A DNA stretch of 64,000 nt, taken from contig BRON01000018.1 of NCBI GenBank assembly GCA_024345305.1, positions 806,001 through 870,000 of the forward strand, given 5' to 3'. The translations under genes were made by a program, and so were the position numbers. Positions 47,590 through 59,614 of this stretch are shown here, piece after piece. How positions within the stretch are numbered: position 1 is the stretch's first letter; every line of letters begins with the position of its first letter. Source of the stretch: Mrakia gelida. Taxonomy: Eukaryota; Basidiomycota; Tremellomycetes; Cystofilobasidiales; Mrakiaceae. The notes beneath the pieces were generated by a model that did not search any database, had not been told where the DNA came from, and saw nothing but the letters and a program-made list of their open reading frames with translations.

Positions 47590-49279
47590 TCAAAGCCCAT
47601 CTCCCTCCCTCCAATCAACAATACTTCCACACCAACTGACCGAGCCTGCCCTCTTCAACCCTCCACTCTTCCCCTCAACAGGAACCATCCTATCCACCGT
47701 ACTCTCATCCAGCCCATCCAACGCCCTCATCTCCGACTCGCTCAAGTCCCACCCGTACAGATCCGCGTTCTCGATGATTCGAGCCGGGGAAGTCGATTTC
47801 GGAAGAGGGACGTAGCCTTTTTGAAGGGACCAGCGAAGAAGGAGTTGTGCTGGGGTGCGAGAGTGGGAGAGGGAGAGAGAGGCGAGGAGGGGATGTGTGA
47901 AGTAGACGCCACGGGTGATGGGGCTGAGAGAGAGAGGAGACAGGAGGGATGAGTTAGGGAAGACGAACGAAGGTCGACGAAGGGGGAGGGAAGAGGGAGG
48001 AGGAGCTAGAACGAACCAGTAGGCTTGGATGATGATGGAGTGTTCGCGACAGTAGGTGGTGATGTCTACGAGCTGACAGAAGGGATGCATCTGGAGAGGA
48101 GCACAGAGTCGAGTGAGCTTTTGACGAGGGCGAGGAAAGACGCGACTGAACGAAGAGCGAGACGGACCTCGATCTGGTTGACCGCTGGTGGGATCGGAAA
48201 CTTCTGAGCTGCTAGTTCTTCGAGGTGTTTCACTCCACTGTTATGAGGCGAAGAAAGACCATCAGTCCTCGAAAAGCGAGGCGAGCGAACGTGAGGAGAG
48301 GATGGTGATCGCGACAGATCGCAGCTCGACCTCTCTGTCCTTCTCCCCACCTCCTGAACCGAGAAGACTACAGGCAGGCTAGGACGCGTGTAAAGGTATA
48401 ATTACTCACAAGTTGCTAACCCCAATACTCCTCAGCTTACCCTCCTGGACCTTCTCGACCAACGCTCGATAGGTGTCGATCCGTTTGCGCGACCCAGAGA
48501 GCTGCAGGTCACGAGCCAACGCGAGGAAGGTCAGTCTTCTCCCAGACGGCTTCCTGTATGGCCATCATTGAGCTCACAGGGTCGTGAATGAGGAAGAGGT
48601 CGATGTAGTCTGCAGAAGGAGGGGATGCGACGGAAGAATGATCAGCTCTCGCTCTCGCCCTCTCTTCCGGCCTCGTCCGCCTCTACTCACCCAGTCCCAT
48701 CTTCTCCAACGACTCCTCCACACCCTTCAGAGTAGACTCGTATCCATGGTTCTTGGAGACGATCTTGGAAGCTGGCGAGGGATGAGCACGGGACGAACGA
48801 GACGAAGGAAGGTGGTGAGCTCCAGTCGCATCTCTCCTCCCTCCCTCCCCTCTGCGACTCACTGACGAAGATCTCCTCCCTCTTGATTCCAGAATCCCTG
48901 ACCGCTCGTCCAACCTCTGCCTCGTTCATGTAGACTTGAGCGCAGTCGATGTGCCTGCACGAAGCGCGAACGAAGCCATTTCAAAGGAGGGAACGGTGCT
49001 GGGCTTGATGAGCTCGGACGTACGGACGACAATGGCTTGGGGAGGGATGAACTAACCTGTAGCCAGCTTTGAGGGCAGCCATACAGGCTGAGTAGCATTC
49101 GGTTCGGTTCTGGTAGACTCCGAGACCTAGGAGGGGGAGAGAGTGGCCTGAGGATCGAAGGAAGGAGGGGAGGGAAGGAGAGGGTGAGCTCGAGCTCGTT
49201 GGCAAGGGGAGGAACGAGCGAAGAACGCGTACTTACCGGAGGATAGAAGGACTGAGGATTGAAGAGTTAGAGGAGGCAT
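47590..49279 (-). CDS. Aldo-keto reductase
   Basis: Nine exons give 302 residues, the usual AKR length. These NAD(P)H-dependent barrel enzymes reduce aldehydes and ketones. The catalytic tetrad is visible: Asp and Tyr in RHIDCAQVYMNEAEVG, Lys in FVTSK-type FVTSKIVSKNHGY context, and His in YIDLFLIHDPL. Further family blocks are GVSNFGVKHLEEL, NQIEMHPFCQ and TPAQLLLRWSLQKGYVPLPK with the cofactor-binding KS, then LDGLDES. The N terminus (MPPLTLQSSVLLSSG) leads into HSLPLLGLGVYQ. The tail after LDGLDEST is longer than typical. The substrate cannot be told from sequence. Confidence 0.9.
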
Positions 49280-49464
49280 GTCTTCAACGTCGGATAGAAG
49301 CCTCGAAAGCAGATTTTTTCAATTCGAAGAAGTCCTTGTGGCTGTCGGAAGGTGCGGAGGAGGCGCGCCCAAATGAGCTTTCCTCGATTCGTCCCCTCCC
49401 TCTTCATGGCCCCAAACGCCCACCTTCCTCGCCCTCTTCACCTTCTCAGCTATCTACGACAGTC

Positions 49465-51185
49465 ATGTCAGACTACGAGGCTCAAAGGGTGGCGAACATA
49501 GCTGCCAACAAGGCTCTGATTGAGCAGCTAGGCATCGCAAGAGTGAGCTCAACATTCAACACGCCCTTCCTTCCTTCCCTTCCCTCCCTCCTCTTCCCTG
49601 CCTCTCTCCCTTCCCCTCCACTCACCTTTTTTTCTCCCTCTCTTCGAATCTACAGGGCGCTCCACCTCCCCCTCCTCCCAAACCCGTACCCAAGAAACGC
49701 GAGCCTCCATCAGCACCTCTCGAGGCCTCGCGAAAGAGCAGTCGAATCTCCCTCGCTCCTCGACCTTCCTACTCGGACGCGAGGATCGACGTCGCTAGTC
49801 GACAAACCGGCGTCTACGTCTCCGGATCCAGATCCTCAAGCAGACGTTACAACCATCGATCCGTCTCCCAAACCTCCTCCTCCACGCTCAACTCCCGATC
49901 CAACAGAGACTCTCAGTCCTTCTCTCCTCCTCCTTCCGGCGCGACGGCAGGAGGGTCGAGAGAGCCCAGGAAGCTTCGAAAACTACCTGCTCCTCGACCT
50001 CCCCCTACGGAGGTCCCTTCATACACGGCTGAGCGACCTACTTGGGTGGTGAAGGACGGGCAGGAGAGAGGGTACTGGGCATTTGAGGAGGGCTACGAGG
50101 GGTTCACGCCGAACTTGAGTCCGGAGGAGATGATGAGGTTTGGGTCGTTCGGAGGGATGTACTGGAGGTGAGTGATTGGTTTATGGGATCCTTGGAGCCG
50201 ATGAGGGACAGGAACGACGATAGGAGGCTGGCTGGAAGACGAGGAGTGGTGCTGTCGATGGACGGAACGCTTGGGAACTCACCTCCTCTTCCTCCTCCCC
50301 TTCCCTGTGCACTTTTCAGGAGTTTCTACTCGTCCGTCCTCGACGAAGATGTCCCTGAGGACCACACCGAGTTCCCATCAGAATGGTACAGATCCCCCGA
50401 TCTCGACGGTGGGTTCTTTCGTCTCTTTCAACGAGCGCGTCACATTCGTCGTTTCGAAACTCATCCTCTTCCCTCTTCTTCCAACTTCTCGAACGCATCT
50501 AGACGATACCTTCCTCACCTCGCAGGACTACCTCCCTCACATCAACAAGTACAAGATCAAGGCGTCGCAGTCGATCGAGGACTGGGAGAAGCAAGGATGG
50601 ATTCGAGATCAGGACCCGAGAGGATGGTGCCAGGTGAGTTCGAGTCTCGTAACTTGAATATCATCATCCAATCTAGGCGCGAGGCAAACCTTCCTTCTCG
50701 CCTGAGCACGAGAAGTTGCGCTCGACGACGAACTCGAAACTGACGCGTCTTCCCTTCCTCCGTCCCCTCTCCTCAGTGGTACTTCAGGTTCTTCCTCGGT
50801 CGACGAACGGAAGACGACGCTCGTCAGATCCAGAGATGGGCAGGATGTGCTGGACCTCGAGGAAGGTTCAAGAATGCTCTGATCAAGCGAAGTGAGTTCT
50901 CCTAGGCGCGCTTCTCGTTCGTCCGAATCGACTCACGTCTGATCGTTCGTTCCCTTTCTTTCCTGTCTCCAGTAACCGAATCCAAGAACCCCGAAGGCTG
51001 GGACGACTACACCATCTCTCCCATTCATCGACAAACCATTCAGCACTGTTCGTCCCTCTCCTTTTCTTTGTTCGACAACGCGACGTCCGCTGACTCTTCT
51101 TTCTCTTCCTTCTTCATCATCTGCAGGGGCCGTGATCCTCACCAAGGAAGACTTCGAGGCTGTCGCTGGACCCATCGAGTCTTAG
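49465..51185 (+). CDS. Conserved fungal protein of unknown function (aromatic-rich C-terminal domain)
   Basis: Seven exons give 352 residues. The N terminus MSDYEAQRVANIAANKALIE is a conserved-looking helix. A Ser/Arg/Pro-rich linker of about 120 residues follows. The C-terminal half is an aromatic-rich domain: GGMYWRSFYSSVL, PSEWYRSP, INKYKIKASQSIEDWEKQGW, DPRGWCQWYFRFFLGRRTED, AGPRGRFKNAL and TIQHWAVILTKEDFEAV. This domain occurs widely in fungi as an uncharacterised protein, to my knowledge. No enzyme motif is seen. It is divergent from the aldo-keto reductase with a 185-nt shared promoter. Confidence 0.7.
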
Positions 51186-51553
51186 ACTCTTCTCGTCAAC
51201 TCTCTGACTTTCTACTCTCTTGCATATCGTCTCTCGTCGCACTGGCTCGCAAGCATCCTTTCCATTTTCTCCAGAGCCACCTCCCTCCCTTCCTTTTCTA
51301 CCTACCTCTCTACGCCTAACGAATCACGACCTCTCTTTATGTCTTCTTCACCTCTTATCATGAGCTACCTCCCTTCGCCAATTCTCTCGTTCTCTGTCCG
51401 AGAGATCTGCCCAGTCACGCAAGCAATCGCGTGCTCGAAATCGCTCGAGCTGGCTCGAGCTCGCTTTCTCTTCCTTCCTTCCTCCCTTCGCCTCTCCGTC
51501 TCTGCAACACCCACCCGACTCCCTTGCTTTACCATCAACAAATCTCAGGCACG
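51186..51553. promoter_or_regulatory. Upstream region of the carrier gene
   Basis: 368 nt lie between two + strand genes. They are CT-rich, with a GCTCGAGC cluster near 51445-51465. No exon was recognised. Confidence 0.35.
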
Positions 51554-53727
51554 ATGGCCTCCGTTTCCTCCCCCCTTACTCCTCATCTCCCTCCCCCGGT
51601 AGCGTCCGTTCTCGCTCCGTCAGGCGGAGGAGGGAAGAAGAGCGATCTTGCGTTGAACCTGCTGAGTGGATCGAGTGCGGGTGCGTTTCAGGTTCTGATT
51701 GGACAACCTTTGTGAGTAGATGAGCTCGTTTTTGATGTTGGGGCTGAAAGGTGGGGAGGCAGAAGAGAGAAGGGAGGGATGGTTGAGCTCGACGAGTTCA
51801 AAAGAAGGGAGGAAGGGAGGAGGTCGGGCCAGGTCTTTCGAGCTGTTCAAGCCTCATCTGAAGGCTTCGAACTCTCGTAGAGAGCTCACCAGTAGCTGGG
51901 CTGTAGCTTCGAGCTCACCTTACAATCCCTCCAAATCGAAAAAAGCTCATCGGTCTCTCTCCAAGAGCTGTTGAGCTCGTCTCGATTCGTCCTTCGCTCC
52001 GTTCCGCGAGCTCAGCTCGCCCTTTCTTCGAGCTGACTTCTCCTCTTCTCCTCCCGCTCGCATCTGATGAAACAGAGACACCATCAAGACTCGAGCTCAA
52101 ACATCTCCTAAAGGACAGTTCAAAGGTCCTTGGGATGTGGCTACCTCGACGGTGAGGAAGGAAGGGTTCTTGGCTCTTTACAAGGGTTCGTTCGTTCGAC
52201 CTCCTCCGTCTTTCTTGCTCTCGACTCATGCTCTCCTCCCTCTCCACCAACCGAGGTCTTTCTCGAACCTGAAACGAAGCTGACTCTTCTCATCCCCGTT
52301 CGTCTTGGCAACTATCGCTCTCTCGATTTGGAACAGGAATGGCCTCTCCTCTGCTCGGAGTAGCAGCCGTCAATTCCCTCCTCTTCACCGCCTTCTCGGT
52401 AGCCAAACGGATTGTATCGCCATACCCTGATCTGAGCATCGCTCAGGTGTCGATAGCTGGTGGGATTGCTGGAGGGGTGAATGCGTTGTTGGCTTCTCCT
52501 GGTACGTCTCTCCGTTCAACTCGACTCGATCTTCAGCTCCGCGTTTCTGACGCGTTGGCCTTCGTTTCGTTTCTCGCTGCAACAGTTGAGATGTTCAAGG
52601 TACGTTCATCCGTCTTCATGCTCGGCCTCTTTGCCGACCTCGAGCTCGTTCCGAAGTCGAGGCCCGCGAACGGAAATCAAAACGCGTCGAGCTGACTTGC
52701 GCCTTCGCTTCTCACCCACCTCCCAGATCCGAATGCAAGGCCAGTACGGAGCCGCTTCCGACAAGAAGCTCTCCAAGGTCGTCTCCGAGATGTGGACTCA
52801 GCACGGTTTCAAGCGAGGGATCATGAGAGGGTTCTGGGTTCGTCGTTTCCACCTCTCCCTCTCCTCTCCCTCTGCCTCCTTCCCTCTTCCTTTCTCACCT
52901 TCACAACCCACTCCTCCCTTTCCGTCGCTTCATCACAGATCACCTTCATCCGTGAGATCCCCGCCTACGGAGCTTTCTACGCCGGCTACGAGTACTCGAA
53001 ACGACACTTCCAGTCGGTGTATCGACCTGTGGACGGCCAGCAGCTTCCTGTTTGGACGCTGATGCTGAGTGGAGCGACGGGTGGTGTGAGCTACTGGCTG
53101 GCTAGTTATCCGCTTGGTGAGTGAACTCGGTCCTGAGGGCAGGTGAAGGGCGGGACGGAGGTGAGGAGGGAGTTGTCTGACGCGAGCGAACGAAGCGAAC
53201 GAAGCTGACCTTTCGACGCGTCGTTTCACGCTCACAGACATCGTCAAGTCCAACGTTCAGCTCTCGGCTACTCCTCCGGAACGAGGATACATCATTAGGG
53301 AGCTGAAGCATATCGTCCGAGACGGAGGAGTGTGCGTCTTCGTATCTTCGTCTTCGCGTCCCTTCGCGGCTCGAGAACCTGACTCGCTCTCTTCTTCTTG
53401 ACATCAACAGCAGAGGACTTTTCCGAGGACTATCACCGACCTGTTCGTCCCCTTTTCAGTTCCCTTTCTCTTCGACGTTCTCGATAGATCGTTCGAGTTC
53501 AGACGAGACGCGTCGAGCGAAACTGACCACCTTCCTCTCCCTTCCTTTGCGCCTCCTAGTGATTCGAGCTGTTCCCGCTGCCGCGTCGACTGTTCGTCCT
53601 ACTTTCCCCTTCTCCCACCTCCTTAATTACCTCGCTGTTGTGCTGACGTCGGTTCCTCCTTCCCTTTCTCCAGTTCGTCGCCTTTGAGCTCACGAAGGAC
53701 GCGCTGGTCGAGTACGGAGGGTTCTAG
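51554..53727 (+). CDS. Mitochondrial carrier family protein (YMC1/CRC1-like)
   Basis: Ten exons give 315 residues, the normal length for an inner-membrane SLC25 carrier. Three tandem modules each carry the carrier signature: PLDTIKTRAQT, PVEMFKIRMQGQYG and PLDIVKSNVQLS. Module ends show GLFRGLSPTVIRAVPA and IREIPAYGAFYAGYEY. Such proteins exchange metabolites across the inner membrane. The closest pattern I know is the Ymc1/Crc1/ornithine-carnitine branch, but the substrate is not certain. Exon 4 is a 14-nt micro-exon (52586-52599) encoding the VEMFK signature core. Intron 1 is longer than usual (364 nt). Confidence 0.88.
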
Positions 53728-54539
53728 GCCTCAAGCCCTCTACCCAACATGTTTTCGAGATCTATAGATAATGTGAGCATCTCCCCTCAACCCTCCTCTT
53801 TCACCAGCACGCTCTCAAACTCACGCTCTCTCCTCCTCTCGTTCTCCTTCTCTCGGTCCTCCCCAGATCTATGTAGACGTCGACGATTCACCCGATCTCG
53901 ACCCGACACATGACGATCCAAGTTATATCTCTCTCCACAATGTATACCAAGGCATCTGCGTCGAAAACAGCACTGCGAGAAACGTCTCCTCCCAAGGGAA
54001 AGAGAAGCCTCGACTCGAACTTCGAACTCGAACTCGCGATCATCGTCGGCCAGGTCGGAAGAGTGCGAAGCTTTCAGAAGAAAGAGAGCAGGTCGTCTTC
54101 ACATGCTTTTGTATGCTCGCTTGCCCACCTCTTCGTCGTCTCGTCTCAGGCAAAACCTTCACTCGCCTCAGAAGTATTTCTGATGATCGTCCGCTCCTTC
54201 CTCCTGCCGAGCTGATCTCTTCGCGCCGACGAACTAGACGAGATTTGTATCACCTTGCCTTGCCTCGGCGACTGCATCTTGTCCATTTTTCGCGAACGAG
54301 ATCTGATGCGTTCCGCTTGCTCGCTGGAGTCTTTTCGGGCCCGTTTGAGAAGGTCCTACGAGGATTCAGATTGAAAGAACCAAGAGAAGGGATCGAGGTT
54401 TCAAGGGAAGTTGAAGTTGACCTCCACCCACGACTCTCCTCTTCTCCCTTCCTCTTCTTCCTTTCAGACGAATCGAGACTTTCAACACAACACAGCCCAT
54501 CTCGCAAGCACTCAACGGAAGGCCTCAGAAGAACCATCA
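53728..54539. other. Spacer and leader before the UBL3-like gene
   Basis: This 812-nt region is the largest gap on this side. A GTGAGC donor and CAG acceptors near 53771-53865 suggest a 3'-UTR intron of the carrier gene. The second half is probably the promoter and leader of the UBL3-like gene. No coding block is supported. Confidence 0.35.
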
Positions 54540-56219
54540 ATGCCTTCTGAAGACGAAGGATACCAACACGCCGAACGTCTCCTCCTCCCTTCAGCTTCAA
54601 CAGATCAACCCTCGACGGCTCCTCCCGTTTCAACCACCTCAACCATGACGGACCCTACTTCAATCTCGTATCCTCCTTTACCTAATCCTTCCTTTCCAGC
54701 ATCTGTGAGTTCCTGCGTTCCCTCCTGCTCTCCTCTCTCATCGTACCCAGCTCACCTCCCTCCTCCCCTCCCGGCTTGGCGACTCTCCCTCCTCTCTCCT
54801 GCCTCAGCTCGACACCCCTCCCCCTCCTCCTCCAGCAGCAACAGAAGACTCTCAAATGGTCTCTGTCACAGTCCTCGTCATCTCAGGTCAGAGGAAAACC
54901 TTCAAGTTCGATGGGGAGACGACCATTTTCAGAGTAAAGTGAGTACAAACGAACGAACAGAGTCGAGTCGAGGGAACCGGGATCGAAACGAACGAGCGAG
55001 CGAGGTCGAGGCTTTGTGCAGAGACAGACAGAGCGCATACAGGCTTGCATGCTCAGAGAGCGAGAGGAGGGAAGGAGGTAGAGAAGGGAAGGGAGCCAGC
55101 GAGCGAGCTAGCTTATCATCGAGGGTCTATTTGCGGGGAGGGAAGGAGCGTACCGATGAGCAGGGAGGAGAAGGGAGGAAGATGCGGGAAGAAGGAATGG
55201 AGGGATCAGCAGCTGCTAGAGTTCCTTTCGGTTCGGCTCGGGTTCTGGAGAGGGAGATAGGGAAGGAAGGAGGTGTGGGTTGGGTTGATGAGCGAGCATG
55301 GTGCAGGGAGGAGGGAGGAGCGATCAGGAGGCAGGGAGGACAAGGGAGGGAGCGAGCGAGCGAGCTCATCGATCCGACCTTCCTGTGTTTCCTTCGTCCG
55401 AGCTCTCGCCCACGCTCGTCTGTCTCGAAGACAGTTTCTTTTGAGCTCAGTGACTGATCCTCTCTCTGACTCTTTTCAATCTCTCAGGGAGATACTGTAC
55501 CACGGCTGGCCAGCAGGTCCGTTCTCTTCCTCTCACGCTCGCTGTGTTCTTCGTTCAGCCCCGAAACCGAAAGCTGACCTCGCTCCCTTTCGTTTCTCGA
55601 ACAGAATGGACAACCGAACCAGCTCAACCTCCCTCGCCAGCGTACTTCCGGATTCTTTACCGAGGGAGGATGCTCGATGATGATTCGACGCTGATCTGTG
55701 AGTCCACGGCGTCCCTCGAGAGGAATGAGCTCAGCTCAGCTCGTTCCCTCCCCTCCCCTCAGAAGACAAAGAAAGAAGAGCGAGCTGACGTCCGTTCTCT
55801 GTTCGAACTCAATCAGCCAACGGTATCACCGTCTTACCCTCCAATCGAAGCACGATCGTTCACTTGTCCGTACGGACGTTCCCTCTCTCTGGTGGGGCTG
55901 ATGGTGAGTCGAGTCTCGCGTCTCTTCTTCTTTCCTTCTTCCATTCTCGCCCAATCGATCGACTCACCCTATCTTTCCCGGCTCGCCAGACTCCAAACTC
56001 TCCACCTCAGACGATCATCCTCGCCCACCTCTTCACACTCGTGCGTCCTCGAGGATCCAACGCGCTGTGGCCTCGACCGTCGGACGAAACAACACCCACA
56101 ACAACGCGTCGTCCAATACCGCGACTGGGAACGAGGCCGCTCGGAGAGCTGGTGGAGGTGCGACTGAGGGAGAACATGGTGGAAGTGGCGGTGGAGGCTG
56201 TGGGTGTGTGGTGATGTAG
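54540..56219 (+). CDS. UBL3/MUB-like prenylated ubiquitin-fold protein
   Basis: Six exons give 244 residues. The middle (about 70-160) matches the UBL3/membrane-anchored ubiquitin-fold family: VTVLVISGQRKTFKFDGET, VKEILYHGWPAEW, YFRILYRGRMLDDDSTLI and STIVHLSVRTF. It ends GGCGCVVM: CVVM is a CaaX box for prenylation, with another Cys two residues upstream as a possible palmitoylation site. Human UBL3 ends in the same style (CCVIL). So it is probably a membrane-anchored, non-conjugating ubiquitin-like protein. N- and C-terminal Ser/Gly-rich extensions are longer than in animals and plants. Intron 2 is 549 nt, the longest in the window. Confidence 0.85.
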
Positions 56220-57558
56220 CTGAATGAAGCCGGACCAGAAGAGTCGAGACGCGTCGCACCCACCACTCTCGCGTTCCCTTCCCCTCTCTCCTCCCTAGCT
56301 GTCCCCTGGACCACCTGACTCTTTCCACAACTCCACTCCTTCTCTCTTCAATCTCTCTCCTGGTCCTCGTTGTATCCCCCTAATCTACTCTAGCCTTGCC
56401 TGCCTTCACTCCTCGTCTCACCCTCGTTTTGCCTCGCCTCTCTCGTAACGTCTTTCACGAACCACTTCCTTCGCTCCGTCTCTCTTTCCTTCTTTCTTCT
56501 TCGATACCCATATCTTACGACCTCTTTCCCCTTCTTCTCTTTCCGCACACGGACACTCACACACGCTCTCTGTTTTCGTTTTGGGTTCTGGACCTCATGT
56601 CGCGCGTTCCGTCGTTCGGTTTTCGCTCTCGGATCCGTTTTTTTCGTCTTTTTGTATCTGTGTTTTTACGTAGGTAACGTAGATGAGTTGGATGGCGATG
56701 TCGATGGACGTTCTCGTATTGGTTGTTTTGGTTTGGGGTTTGGAAAAGGGGGGCGGGAAGGAAGAGAGATTGGTGGGCGGTGCGAGAGACGGGGAGGGGG
56801 AAGAGAAGGGAGAGAGCGTTGAAAGTGTGAGAGAAGGATACACAACATCCATCAAGGTGACTCGTTTAAATATACAAGAGAAGAAACAGAAGGGGGAAAG
56901 CGAGGCGAGAGGGACAGGGCGTTGAACAGAGGGGAGGGCGAGGCGACGCGTCTCGTCTCGTCCGGTTGGGCTTTTCAACTCGAGATCCCGAGCACACCTT
57001 TGCCCCTTCTTCCAGCTCTGGCTCCAGCCCAGCCACCACCAACGTTCCAATCCCAGCTCCCTCCGTCCGCGAGATGGAGCTCTCCAACGAGTATTAGTTT
57101 CGACGATGGGCTGGGAGGGACGAGAGAGAGAAAGGAGGTGAAGAGTCAGCTTCCCGTTGAGATGATACGATTCGAACCGAACGAGAAAGACGAGCCTTCA
57201 TATTTAAGAGGGTAGAAACGATACTCACAGACAGCTTTGATCCTGTGAGATCCTTCGATCTCCGAAGGAGAGGGCGAGGAAAGAGACGAACGACCGACGC
57301 GACGACGAGGAGGCAGTTGAGGTGACTGAGAGTGGGTTGGGAGTGGGAAGTTGGGTGGTGGCGGAGTTGGACTTAAGGGGTGAGATTCTGACTGCTGGCG
57401 TGGTATGAGAGGGGAAAGAGTGAAGAGGGGGAAGTGGCGGGGAGGTGGTTTGAGGGAAGGCGATGCGTCGAGGTTGGCGAGGGAAGGCTTGAGATCAAGA
57501 ACAGAGAAGAAGAGGTCAGCTCAAGCTGGGGTAAGGATGAGGTGGAAACATACGTACT
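56220..57558. other. Large convergent spacer; probable 3'-UTR exons of F-box copy 2
   Basis: No protein-coding gene is supported. On the minus strand, a block starting after an acceptor near 57487 and ending at a GTGAGT donor near 57231 resembles the region downstream of F-box copy 1. A second block from about 57108 follows a CCCAG acceptor. These look like spliced 3'-UTR exons. 56220-56650 is T-rich and low in structure. Confidence 0.4.
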
Positions 57559-58577
57559 TCAAGTCGCCACCTCCACAACAAAGACGTCCTTCCACCTCGC
57601 GAACTGACGCTGGGTCCGGATGACATTCGCTAGGTGCTCCCTCTGGTCCTCCGTCCTGACAACAATGAAGAATGACGCTGGCTGCATGAAATCCAGTCCG
57701 AGAAGCTCCTCGTAGTCGAACAGGCAGTAAGCGTCCGGGTTGGTGTCCGTAAGGCGAAGACGAACGACGCGACGACGGCCAGAAGTTGGACGCGGCAAGC
57801 CGCCCAAGGAGCGGGGTTCAGGTCCTGGAGGAGTGACATAAGGCAGGATGCAAGCGAGATCCAGAACCTCCAATCTCTTCCATCCGGCGAGGTGGGTCCC
57901 CCCAATCGATCTTCCTAGATCCAGCGGCTGCCAGTCCGTCGGCTCCGTCCGGTCTCCAACGGCCTTGTAGGAGCAGCGAGAGGGATTGAGGAGTGGGAGG
58001 AGAAAGGAGTAGAGAAGTCCCGCGGACTCTCGAGTCTTGTGATCGAAAGACATCTGAAGGTGGCGAAGAGGGATCGGTGTCGCGTTGTCGATTCGGGAGG
58101 AGGAGATGGTGAGGAAGTCGGGGACGGAGGCGAGGGAGGTGAAGTCGATGGAGAGGGTACGTGTTTGAGAGAGTGATAGAGGAGTGTTGATTCGGGATGA
58201 TTTTGAGGAGTTCTGTGTCGTAGAGAAGGCAGGGGTCAGTGGGCTGATAGACACAAGTCGAGCGAAGAAGCGACCGAACGAGCTCACCTTCGTCTTCCTC
58301 CCGGCCTGCACGACCTTCCTCTCGCAGAACAGCGCTTCCGACTGCTCCACCGAAGTCACCTTCACGTCCCTATACAGCTCTGCCGAAGCCGAGGTGAGGA
58401 AGTCGTACGAGACTCGTCCCAGGACGGCGAGGGTTGGAGGATCTGCCTGCTTGAAGACGAGGAGGAGGACGTCCCATGGCAATCGTCGACGAGGAGGGAT
58501 CTGAAGGAAAAGATATGGATTGTTAGTTTCAAGTAGAGGAATAAGTGGGACTTTGGTATGTGACTGACCTCTGACAT
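57559..58577 (-). CDS. F-box-like protein, copy 2
   Basis: Three exons (58577-58569, 58500-58288, 58212-57559) give 291 residues. MSE is again encoded alone, followed by IPPRRRLPWDVLLLVFKQAD, LAVLGRVSYDFL and LYRDVKVTSVEQSEALF. The F-box pattern is kept. Compared with copy 1 it has a three-codon insertion (VVQAGRKTK versus VGRKTK), and the last exon has the same length but many substitutions (for example LEVLDLACILPYV for LEELDLSNILPFS). Both copies stay open, so both may be functional SCF adaptors. A donor-like GTACGT follows the stop. Confidence 0.65.
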
Positions 58578-59068
58578 GACCGAGAAGGCGAGGGAAGACG
58601 ACGGCGGGCAAGTTGAAAGATGATGAAGAGCTGAAGGAAGGAGGAGGGAGGAGGCGAAGAGGTCGGCTCCCACGCCTTGTCTGCCCTCTTCCGAACCCTG
58701 AGAAAAACAACTTCACTCACGAGAGCAAGTTCGATAGTATGTCGAATGTTCACAGAATGTCGTCGGCCAAGTAGCTAAGCCCAGCGGGGAGGGTTTGTCG
58801 GCGTTGGCGGAAGGAGGCAGGCCAGAGCTCGTCGAAAAGCTCAACTTTCGTTCAGCTCCCCTCGTTTCCGCAAACGACGACTCGAAGGCTTGTAGAAACC
58901 TTCTCCAGATCACAGCCAGGAGCTCACGACTACAACCTATCGTACGACATCCCACCCAGCAGTTGAGAAGCTTCTTCGAACCCAAACGATCGGACGACAA
59001 CTCCCTCCTCTCTCCGCCCTCGTCGAGCTCAACCTCCCCTCCTTCCCTCCTCTCCTCTCGCCTCGACC
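58578..59068. promoter_or_regulatory. Bidirectional promoter of the duplicated gene pair, copy 2
   Basis: Same position and recognisable sequence as 8664-9151, with small indels. No named element was recognised. Confidence 0.5.
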
Positions 59069-59614
59069 ATGGCCTCTCTCCCAACTCCAACACCTCACAC
59101 GACAACGTCTTCCAACATCTCCCCCTTCTTGACCCTCCCGACCCTCCTCTTGCTGCTCTCCTCGCCTGGCTCCCCCCCTCCAACGGTCCCTCTCCTCTCA
59201 GCCCTCGTTCACCTCCTTGCTTCCAACCCACCTTCAACCCCTCTCCCGGAAGCAGCCCCAACCCTTCATCAAGCTCGAATGGCTCTCGCTACTCTCCTCA
59301 CGACGGAGGGAAGGCTCGTAGAAGCTGAGTCAGAGTGGACAGGGATGGAGTTGGCTTCGAGGCCGACGAAGAAGACGAAGGGAGGGAAGAAGAGCGTCGA
59401 CGGAGGAGAGGTTGGGGTTGAGGCCGTAGTGGATGGAGAGAGCGAGGAGAAGATCAGAAGGAAGACAGAATGGAAGGAGAGTGTGATGGGCTTGGTGGGA
59501 TGCTTGGAGAGGCTCGGAAGGGCTGGAAGAGCGAAGCAGTGGAGGAGGAAGCTGGAGGACGAGGAGCAGAAGGAGAACGTCGTCGTTGCTGCTCCTTCGA
59601 GCTCTCAGAACTGA
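59069..59614 (+). CDS. TPR-like small protein, copy 2
   Basis: A single exon encodes 181 residues. The start ATG matches copy 1. TPR-like helices LHQARMALATLLTTEGRLVE and WKESVMGLVGCLERLGRAG are nearly unchanged, while the N-terminal Ser/Thr/Pro part and the linker vary. That is the pattern expected if the helices are under selection. The C terminus differs (ENVVVAAPSSSQN). No partner or function can be named. Confidence 0.6.
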   Translation: MASLPTPTPHTTTSSNISPFLTLPTLLLLLSSPGSPPPTVPLLSALVHLLASNPPSTPLPEAAPTLHQARMALATLLTTEGRLVEAESEWTGMELASRPTKKTKGGKKSVDGGEVGVEAVVDGESEEKIRRKTEWKESVMGLVGCLERLGRAGRAKQWRRKLEDEEQKENVVVAAPSSSQN

